DNA of 64,000 nt from Roridomyces roridus (taxonomy: Eukaryota; Basidiomycota; Agaricomycetes; Agaricales; Mycenaceae), in contig JARKIF010000068.1 of the NCBI GenBank assembly GCA_029378245.1, forward strand, positions 117,396-181,395, written 5' to 3'. The position numbers and the translations under genes are program-made. Numbering within the stretch: the first letter of the stretch is position 1; every line of letters starts with the position of its first letter. The notes beneath the pieces were generated by a model. The model was not told the DNA's origin and searched no databases. It saw only the letters and a program-made list of their open reading frames with translations. Positions 56,481-64,000 of the stretch are shown one piece after another.

Positions 56481-57301
56481 ATGGCCGTTCACACAATACG
56501 CACAACATCCACACTCTACGCATGTGGCACTCTTCGTGACGGAAAATGGTTTAGTCTCAAAGGCCGGCGTAAAATCGAAGAGTATCGGCGAGCCACTGAG
56601 AAACGTCTGAAGGAGACTCGTGCGTGGGTTTCCCTTGGTTATATCTGCACGTATGACGCGTCCTTAGGTCAAGCATTAGACTCAACACGCCGGAAAGATG
56701 ATCCTCCACCTCGAAACGCGGCATTCCGACTCCAGATGGAGGATTTGACCGAGGCCTATATCCGGTGTTGCACCCAACAGACCCTGGCTGCTGACAGGAG
56801 AGCCGGGGAACAATTCCCAGCCGAGGACGAAGAAGAATACACGGTCTATTCTATCAAAGTGGTGGATATGTCTCGTGCGTCGCAACCCCTCAATGGTTTG
56901 TGCTTGTCAAACACCTCCAGATACGAGGGACGTAGATGTAATTATGAACCGGAAGGACGCCATCGCCCCAGCGCTGGTTGTCGAGGGACTCATCCCTTCT
57001 GCGCCCTACAGGCCCAATTTTGCCGTTGCACTGCGCGTTCTTGAGGCGTTTCGCGAGATTCGCGTACAGAATCCTGTGTCCGAGGTACGAGAATACGTGA
57101 AGACGCTCTGCAACCGGCACGGGGTGCGATGTTCCTCCAGTCCCTCGATTCTGGCCCAACTAACGCGCTTGGCAGATCGAATTCTCTCAGACCTTGTACA
57201 CCCGATTCTCCAAAGCATACGACTTGTACCTCGAAATCCACGAACACGCAGACAAGCGTATGGAGGAATTGGAAGATGAGATGTCGGCCTCGGAGAATTG
57301 A
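56481..57301 (+). pseudogene. Truncated KDZ-type transposase (N-terminal region only)
   Basis: Three exons (to 56874, 56921-57123, 57176-57301) with 46- and 52-nt introns give a 240-residue protein opposite in strand to the F-box genes. The segment APALVVEGLIPSAPYRPNFA, then VALRVLEAFREIRVQNPVSE and YVKTLCNRHG, followed after the intron by TRFSKAYDLYLEIHEHADKR, matches the conserved region after the CxC motif of KDZ (Kyakuja-Dileera-Zisupton) transposases. The CxC cysteine cluster itself is not evident, and the protein stops (EDEMSASEN) before the catalytic domain. It is a remnant or a domesticated fragment. Assignment is by motif recall. Confidence 0.65.
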
Positions 57302-57626
57302 ATCAGACATTCCGCCATACGACGACACCGGCGCTCCAGATTCCTCGTGTATCTATCCGCCTTTCAAATGTAGAATTAGTCGAATGTAATAGGTTATCGT
57401 GCTCGTCAAGCCTCGCTTTCTTGCTCCCTCCCGCATTCTTCTTGCATTCCAACATTGAGTCTTCCTCCGACAAAATACGCATCCATTCTACATTTCCTAG
57501 AGAATCGAGAGAGATACTTCAAGTTAGTACATAACAGTAATACAAGGACCGCTACCCAGTAGGAAGGCTTCCAACAGCCGTATTGTAGACACATACTCAA
57601 ACACCAAATGCCACAGCCCGTCCTAG

Positions 57627-59204
57627 TCAATTCCGGAAAACGACATCCCCAGCACCCCTCATCCTCGGACATGCAGCCACAATCGCCTCCGCCACCGCGA
57701 GACGCTGCTCATCCGACATGGCCTCAAAAGCGCCCTTGTCAAACGACACGCCTCGCAGGTTCGGGAAACTTCCGAGCCACGGCGCAAGCGCCCTGTGGAC
57801 CAAGGAAGCGGTATATACTAATCGCGCTGTGGCCGTGTAATAGTATAGAGCGCGCTTGGACTCGGGAGCGCAAAGCACGAGATGCTCGACGCGATGGAGA
57901 TGCGTCTCAGGCCTGTCCTGATCAGATTCGGCGTCCATTTGCCACGGAAGATTCGTAGCTTTGAGGTCGAAGATGAAACCCAGGGTGAGAACGTGCGACC
58001 CCGGGAGACAGGCGATGGCATTGAGAGCCAGGCAGTAGGCGGTATGGTCAAAGGCCTGTGGCCGGATGGAGATCGCTGGCACTGGCAGCTTACTCGGGAG
58101 TGAGGGGAAGGATAGGGATAACCACTCGACATGCGGAGTGAGCGGGAGGAGATGGGGAATGTAAGAGGCGGGTGCGATGAGTTCTTCTATCTTGCAGGAG
58201 ATATGATGCTGAGAAGGCGAGGCCGATACAAGCGAGGAGGGCTGAATCGAGTCGGGCGAGCACTTGAGAGTACGAAGATCCACCTGACGAGCTACAAGGG
58301 CCACCAAGTCGGTGAAGATCACATTGCTCTTGGATTGCACCGTTACATCTGTGTACTGGGGGCCAAGGGATGCCAGGAAGGCCGAGTAAACCGAATCGGG
58401 AACGCCGCGCAGAGGCCCGATGACGAAGGACCCCAGTCTGAGGCGGTGATTGACCAATGTGTACCTTGTCGACAGCTTCTGGACGTGGATCCCTCCGCCA
58501 AACAGGGGCCTTTGGGAAAAAACGTCTTTGGATATACGCTCCTCCGTCGACCATCCGTACCCAAACACTCGACGAATCGCCCACCAAAGGATGCCGCACA
58601 GGTTGGCTACAAGGCATAGCGGAATTGCCCAGAGCGTTAGGCAAAGAAATTCGGAAAATGAGCGGGGGAGTGGGACGCTGATGGCCCATGATGGGGGTGG
58701 TCCGGCGCGAGGGCGAGATACAGTTACTGAATTGCTCGGAATGATCAGCAGGGTATCCGTGGCGGTTTGCGGAAGATTCGCGAGCAGATGCAGAGCAAGC
58801 GTGCGAAATTTTGGCAATGCCCCCCGTTCTCTCCACTCAAACCGTTCTCCCCGCTCGAATTCCACTTTGTCGTGGATCAAGAGGTCTGGAATGGGCGCAG
58901 TCGCGCCTAGAATCCGACTCAGCCGCTGCATCTCGGATGCTCGTATCTTCCTCGAGTTTCCGAAACACTCCAGCCGCTGGATGGGGCATATGTGTGCCAC
59001 GAAAACGATAAGGTGGAGCGAGTCGGAGAGCTCGAGTTTCACGGTTCCAGTTTGCATGTCCGACTGCGAGATGCTCAAACGGAAAAGCAGATGGGGCGCT
59101 GCGATCCGTCGAAGGCTGGAGGATATATGCATCGTCGTGCATAGCTCCTTTTTGTCCATAAAGGCGCAGATGCGATCCAATAGTTCGTCTGGCAAGTCTT
59201 TCAT
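57627..59204 (-). CDS. F-box array gene 4, 525 aa
   Basis: A single open frame; the Met at 59204 (MKDLPDELLDRICAFMDKKE) aligns with the starts of the paralogues, while an extension to 59255 is open but probably leader. Body: LHISSSLRRIA-type F-box end, CPIQRLECF, TAPIPDLLIHD, LANLPQTATDTLLII, hydrophobic LCLTLWAIPLCLVANLCGIL, LPWQM, AWLGSFPNLRGVSF. Closest to gene 3. The hydrophobic mid-segment present in all four members could be a membrane-embedded helix, unusual for an F-box protein. Confidence 0.87.
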   Translation of the reverse strand: MKDLPDELLDRICAFMDKKELCTTMHISSSLRRIAAPHLLFRLSISQSDMQTGTVKLELSDSLHLIVFVAHICPIQRLECFGNSRKIRASEMQRLSRILGATAPIPDLLIHDKVEFERGERFEWRERGALPKFRTLALHLLANLPQTATDTLLIIPSNSVTVSRPRAGPPPSWAISVPLPRSFSEFLCLTLWAIPLCLVANLCGILWWAIRRVFGYGWSTEERISKDVFSQRPLFGGGIHVQKLSTRYTLVNHRLRLGSFVIGPLRGVPDSVYSAFLASLGPQYTDVTVQSKSNVIFTDLVALVARQVDLRTLKCSPDSIQPSSLVSASPSQHHISCKIEELIAPASYIPHLLPLTPHVEWLSLSFPSLPSKLPVPAISIRPQAFDHTAYCLALNAIACLPGSHVLTLGFIFDLKATNLPWQMDAESDQDRPETHLHRVEHLVLCAPESKRALYYYTATARLVYTASLVHRALAPWLGSFPNLRGVSFDKGAFEAMSDEQRLAVAEAIVAACPRMRGAGDVVFRN

Positions 59205-59264
59205 AGATGCCTTGAGAGAATCCGAAATCGTCAGTCCATGTAGCCGACCGCACATGTTCTGAGC

Positions 59265-59778
59265 TCACAAACGCAGCGAGCGCTGTTCCGTGATTAGCAG
59301 CGACGTTGGCTAGTAGCAAAGTTCAGCAGAGTATGTGAGTTCGCAGTGCGCACAGGGCATCGGAGAGTGGGAAGAAATGCAAGCTTTAATGCGGCGAAGA
59401 TCACATTGCTCCTGGACTGCACCGTTACCTCCGTGTAAGTACTGAAGGTCAGGGAATTAGCGCCGCTGCGGACATGAGTAGCAGCGGAACGTTGCTAATG
59501 GGCCGTGTTGGCACTAGCAAAGTCCAGTGAGCTCACGCAGGAACAAGACTCGAGAGCAGTGGAAGGAGAGCAGGTTTGTGCCAATGGACTCAATCGTCAT
59601 TAGCCTGTGAGGACTCGTAAGAGAAGAGGTATGTATGCAGGTATCTATCTAATCTCTGTGGTCTGTAGGTATTGTGTGTGTAAGTAAGTATGTAGATGTG
59701 TACGAATCGAGGTCCATAATCCTCGCCCTCGTCGTTCGTAAGAAAGAGTCCGTGTAGGGAGCACTGCGTGCACTGCAC
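59265..59778. other. Intergenic with fragments copied from the F-box region
   Basis: 59396-59437 nearly repeats 58314-58356, which lies inside F-box gene 4 (GAAGATCACATTGCTC.TGGA.TGCACCGTTAC). A related block around GCTAGTAGCAAAGTTCAG (about 59310) recurs as GCACTAGCAAAGTCCAG (about 59511). The stretch looks like a rearranged, partial extra copy of gene 4 and its 5' flank. Confidence 0.55.
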
Positions 59779-61367
59779 TTAGAGCGCAAAGACAGCAACG
59801 ACACCAGCAACGACCGCAGCGCCAGAAACACCCCAAGCAGCAGAAGCACCGCTCGACCCGCTAGCGCTAGGAGACGCCGCCGAGCCCGAGGTCGAGCCAG
59901 AGGGCTTGCTGGAGGTTTTGGCACCGGAGGCGCCAGCAGGGGCAGACCCGGAGGCGCTGCCAGAGGGAGTGGCGGAGGCCGGAGCTGGGGAGGAGGGTCA
60001 GTGTGAGTCAGGGCAGAGAAGAGACAAGAGATGAAGGAGGGGAGTAGGAAGAGGGGCGAGGAGAGGGCGAGGAGAGATAGGCAAGGAGGAAGATAGGACG
60101 ACACGGGGAGAGGGAGGAGCCGCCCATGCCCAAGGGACTGACAACGAACCGAAGCCCGAAGCCCGTGCTCCTCCTCCTCCTCGCTCCCCTTTGAGAAACG
60201 ACCAAGACAAATAACTCACCAGCACCGCTAATGGTCGCACCCGCAGCAAACAGATCGGCACTCTGGTACGGCACGCAGCTGCTCGTAGGAGCAGGGGTAG
60301 CCGTGTACGGCAGGTTGTCGTAGTCGATCGGGGAGGCCTCAGGGGGCTGGGTGTATACCGAGGTGACGCCGTTGACGACGTAGGTACCGACGGGGGTCAT
60401 GTCGTCGCCCTGGCACTGTAGGTAAGGAAGAGTGTCAGTGTCGGAGGGACAGCGAGGGGAGGGAGACAGTACTCACGAACTCGAAGGTACCCTCCTGAGC
60501 GGTGTTGGGGGCATTGTAGTCACAGCCGAGACGGTCGTAGATGTTGTTGCAGAGACCACCGGGGTTGGAGCCGGTCATGTCGCAGACCTTGCCGCAGAAG
60601 GCACCGTTGCCGATGAAGCTGGAAAGGGTCGTCAGCGACAGTACGGGGACGATCGGAATTAGGGTCATTCGTCCGCAATCACACGAGGCGTTGCGTGGCA
60701 ACGACCCTAAACGAGGCAAAACGGGAAACGGAAAAAGGACTCACAAGCTCCAATGCTGGACCTGCGCAAACGTGTTGTTGTCGCCATTGCTGCTGGGGAA
60801 AGCGTTCGAGTAAACGAGACCACCCATGGGGTTCCCCTCGCCGTCCTGTCCCCCAGAATCAAGCTCACCACCGTCCGTACCGCCGACGTTCAGGAGAGCC
60901 TGGTTAAGGGTACCAGCGACCTGGATGTACGACTTGGTCTGGACGAACTGCAGACCAGTGACGGCGCCAGCGGGGATGATCCGGGTACCGTGGCCGGCCT
61001 TGGAGCACCAAGCGACGACGTCACCCTCGGCATCGGCGATGGTGGTGTTGGGAGGAGCAGGCGCCCATAGACACCAGTCGTCAATGTGGTTGACATACAT
61101 CGTCTGGCAGAGCGACTCCTGGTTTTCGGTGGTCGAGTTGCAAATGTTGTACCCGCTCTGGAAGCCACGGGGGTCATCGGTGTCGGTCATGACATGGTAG
61201 GGCTGTCTTGGATGTCAGCTCTCCTTTTTCGACGCCAGCTGGCAGAGGAGACGTACGATCTGGTCATGGGGCACGACCTTCTGGTTGAGAGGGTCCTTGG
61301 AGAAGTAGTCGGCGCTGACGACGGAGGAGAGGGCGAGGAAGGAAAGCAAAAGAGTGGATGTGGACAT
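59779..61367 (-). CDS. Macrofage-activating-glycoprotein-family protein, GPI-anchored
   Basis: Five exons. MSTSTLLLSFLALSSVVSA is a signal peptide. The mature protein has conserved Cys and aromatic blocks: HVMTDTDDPRGFQSGYNICN, YVNHIDDWCLWAPAPPNTTI, GHGTRIIPAGAVTG, GGELDSGGQDGEGNPMGGLV, FCGKVCDMTGSNPGGLCNNI, LGCDYNAPN and QGDDMTPVGTY. These match the basidiomycete family named after a Trametes-type 'macrofage activating glycoprotein'; its biochemical role is unknown. The last exon (59984-59779) is Ser/Ala/Pro-rich and ends in a hydrophobic tail (AAVVAGVVAVFAL), a GPI-anchor signal, so the protein should sit on the cell surface or wall. The last intron (59985-60219) is unusually long at 235 nt; the others are about 50-110 nt. 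Confidence 0.85.
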
Positions 61368-61499
61368 GGCTGTCGTCGTGGTGGTGGTGAGGGGAGGAGG
61401 AGGATTTTCTTGATGGCATCACTCAGAATTTGAATGACCTTAAGCTCCACATGGCCGTTGCCGTACTCTGTCCAGTCTAATATCATCGCATTCTTCATT

Positions 61500-63447
61500 C
61501 CACAGACATTCTATTGTACATAACGTCTACGGGCCTACATATGGTATCGTACAAATAAGACACACGTAGACAAAAGTGAAAGGGAGGAGCAGCAGCGCAG
61601 TCACACCGGCCCGTCACTTGTACAGCCGACAGCCACCGCCCTACACGAGCCCCGCCAGTATCGCTGCAAAGAGCGCAACAGCCACCAGAAGATCGCCAAC
61701 AGTGAAGGCGGCGTCAGGAGCACCGGCACGCGACCATAGAGCGGACTGTGCCTTCAAAAGGAAGAGCAGCAACGGCCTCAGCAATGGAGCCGCGCCCAGG
61801 CCCTTCACTTGCGCGACAGACCATATCCGCCCAAGCCCCGCCGGTATCTCTGCAACGAGGGTAGTAGCAGCAGCAGCCGATAGCCAGTGGCGCCGGCGTG
61901 GACTGGTTGACAGGCACGCCGCCTCGCGCAACGCAAATATATCAGTGAGCGGGAGACGATTCGAGTCCGTGGCGACGTGGGTTGGTGGGTTTGACGATGG
62001 AGTCTGAATGGGCACCGAGAACAGGGTGATGACGGAGGGACGTTCCTTGAAGATCGCCCGAAGACTCGCCTTGCAGCAGTGAGCCGCCCAAGCAAATTGA
62101 AAGGCTGCCACCAGTCTCCGCCTCCCCGGGAACAGATGTCGAGAAGGACGAGGGAAAAGAGGTTAGACTGTGCCGTGGAGCTTGCTCCAGAGCTGATGGA
62201 AAGCAGCGGTGGAAGGCAGTAACGAACGAGCGGGTTGGAACGCGGAAAGCCAGATGCATAATCCGAGACGGCTGGGGACCGCACTGGCACCACCAACGCC
62301 GCCAGCAGCAGCGTTCATGGCGTGGGGCGAGGACGGAGGACGTTCCGTGGAGATCCACCGAAGACTTTTGAGGATGGCCGTCCACGTCGAGAGGATGTGC
62401 AGCAGTAAGCCACGCGAGCAGCCTGAGAGGTCCGCCCCGCCTCGTGAGGAACCGGCATCGCGAAATGACGAGGAAGGGAGTTTGACTGCGCCGCGGAGCT
62501 TGCTCCAGGGGTCTCAAAAAGCAGCGGTCGGCGATGGAGTAGCGAACGAATGGGCCAGGGAACGTGAAACGCCAAAAGTAGTCCAAGACGACTATCCAGA
62601 GCGCTCAGCGTCGGTGGTGAAGGCGACTGCACTTGTAGCATCGAGCACTAGCGATGGTGCTCTGTGCTTTAGGTTCGTCCCGCCCGTATGCACCGCACCG
62701 ACATTGCAGAGACAAGGGGTAGGCGGTGAGCCCACCCTCGGTCTGGTGGTATAAGAATCGCAGCTACTTTGAGCGTTCGGCACGAAGATACGGGTTCCAT
62801 CGTCGGTCTGCAGATCGCTCGAAACGGGCAACGATGGGCATGCGTTAGAGACTAGGGCATACACGAATTCCGTTTAGGATCTTTCGGTCGAGGTCATAGA
62901 TCTGCCAGTAGACACACAAAGGGTACTCACATCATCGCCAGCCTTTTTCAGATCCACAGGCTCGTTTTCCATCCAGGAGCAACGCAAGCGGCCTGCCGTC
63001 CAGTTTCCGATCTCAATCCAGCGACGTGGCTCCTCCTCGCCCGCTGAACGAGTCGTATTCAGATAGTCATCGCACACGGGCGCACATCCTCGGGAACAAG
63101 GAAAAATGACGAGGGATGGAGCTAGAGCGAGCCGCGGAGCTTGCTCCCGGGGTCTCGAAGAGCAGCGGTGGATGAAGCAGCGAAAGAGTGGGCTGGGGAA
63201 CGTGGAACGCCAGATGCAGTCCGAGACAGCATGGGTGGTAAAGGGGACCGCACTGGCACCACCAACGCCGCCAGCAGCAGCATTCACATGCTGGACCAGT
63301 CATTCTCGCGCGTACTGGGTCCACGCCGTATAAGGCCGCAGGTATACAGTATACACGGTGCTGACGTTGCGAAGACAGCAAGCAGGCACTGGAGGTACCC
63401 TCACTCTTTGTCGGACAGTGAGCTGAATTCCACTTTCTGTACGTGAA
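61500..63447. repeat. Dispersed direct repeats, three diverged copies
   Basis: A unit of about 300 bp, with GGAGCTTGCTCC, AGCAGCGGT and GGAACG.GAAACGCCAGA-like blocks in order, appears near 62160-62310, 62490-62640 and 63105-63290. A 39-bp stretch beginning GGGGACCGCACTGGCACC is identical at 62275-62313 and 63243-63281. The minus strand of each copy encodes a similar peptide (GASSAAQSNSLPRHF, GASSAARSSSIPRHF), so these may be duplicated gene remnants. A hydrophobic minus-strand tail (FTVGDLLVAVALFAAILAGLV ending at 61641) is also visible, but no full gene is supported. Confidence 0.55.
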
Positions 63448-64000
63448 TCACTCGAAACTGCGCGAGCGGGTCCAGGCGACGGTGAATGAGACGGGCGTGG
63501 ACGGTGCCACTCGGAATCTTGTGGAGGTCAGAATTGTCCATGTAGACACACAAATCGTATTCACCTCCCCAGCTTCCTCGAGTCTTCGGTCCACGGGCTC
63601 ACGTGCCCTCCAAAAGCAACGCAAGCGGCGTGCCATCCAGTCTCCTCGCCTGTTGAACGAGTCGTAGTCAGGTATCCGTGGCACCCAGGCGATGATCTTG
63701 ACAATTCGGAGAACAGCGGTAACGGGTGTGCCGGTAGCGCGGAACGGCCTAAGGGGAGCGTGAGTGGGGACGTCCCGGATGATGATACATGGAGTACCGA
63801 CCTGCGGGTTGAGATACGCATGATGAGCCCGGAAGAGTATGTAGGGCCGCAATCTGGATGTAGTTTGGCGCCCTTGAAAGTGGGAAGGGGTCCGGGCGAC
63901 AAGGCGCTCTTGAAGAAGATTCCATATGTGCCAGGCCAGGTTCTGAGAAAGATAGATCTACCCTTCGAGAAAGTGTCTGGATTTACAGCCGCGGTCGTCG
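63448..64000 (-). CDS. Unidentified minus-strand coding fragment, partial at the right edge
   Basis: Protein-like minus-strand sequence runs from the edge (NPDTFSKGRSIFLRTWPGTY, then GIFFKSAL) and, after a frame change or intron near 63840, continues as LFRAHHAYLNPQVGTPCIII, RDVPTHAPLRPF and PDYDSFNRRGDWMARRLRCFW. A similar block (YLNTTRSAGEEE..NWTAGRLRCSWM) recurs near 62950-63080, so the sequence is partly duplicated. I recognise no family. The gene start lies beyond base 64000. Confidence 0.35.

Noticed and set aside
1..64000. CRISPR arrays, prokaryotic operons or riboswitches
   Set aside because: The window is eukaryotic with spliced genes; no array of equal repeats with unique spacers is present.

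Overview
The window is nuclear DNA of a mushroom-forming basidiomycete (Agaricomycetes). Genes are split by many 46-56 nt GT..AG introns. The families present are typical of that group: a Plavaka-like and a KDZ-like transposase remnant, a DUF6532 protein, a 'macrofage activating glycoprotein', a GH3 beta-glucosidase with an N-terminal CBM1, an array of F-box proteins, and a Zn(II)2Cys6 transcription factor. No organelle or prokaryotic signature is visible.

Layout. 1-7.5 kb: the 5' part of a Ty3/gypsy LTR retrotransposon on the minus strand (long 5' LTR, PBS, gag, protease, RT-RNase H; integrase and 3' LTR lie off the left edge). It sits against an N-terminal Plavaka-like transposase fragment. 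8.5-19.6 kb: a transposon-rich stretch with a CACTA-like MITE, a multi-exon DUF6532 gene carrying a VTKP tandem repeat, a 538-bp foldback element, a 2.3-kb hAT-like element with a perfect 8-bp target duplication, tRNA-related sequences and another small MITE. 20.1-23.9 kb: an unknown 349-aa protein and a Zn(II)2Cys6 regulator, both minus strand. 23.9-32.5 kb: about 8.6 kb in which I find no supportable gene, containing a 280-bp tandem duplication. 32.5-41 kb: secreted CBM1-GH3 beta-glucosidase, a MYND zinc-finger protein, and a KRE9/KNH1-like secreted protein with an Ala-rich tail broken by frame changes. 42-49.5 kb: an F-box gene whose promoter abuts a 4.8-kb CACTA-type element. 50.7-59.2 kb: four paralogous F-box genes in one orientation, one frameshifted, with a truncated KDZ transposase gene between the third and fourth. 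59.8-61.4 kb: a GPI-anchored macrofage-activating-glycoprotein-family protein. 61.5-64 kb: direct repeats and an unidentified minus-strand coding fragment.

The genes do not form a pathway. The beta-glucosidase (cellobiose hydrolysis), KNH-like protein and GPI protein point to a secreted or cell-wall role. The F-box array and its mobile-element debris look like a fast-evolving accessory region. The most unusual observation is the organisation of the retrotransposon: gag/pro and pro/pol are each joined by an in-phase canonical -1 slippery heptamer placed at the stop codon, an arrangement better known from some retroviruses than from fungal Ty3 elements.
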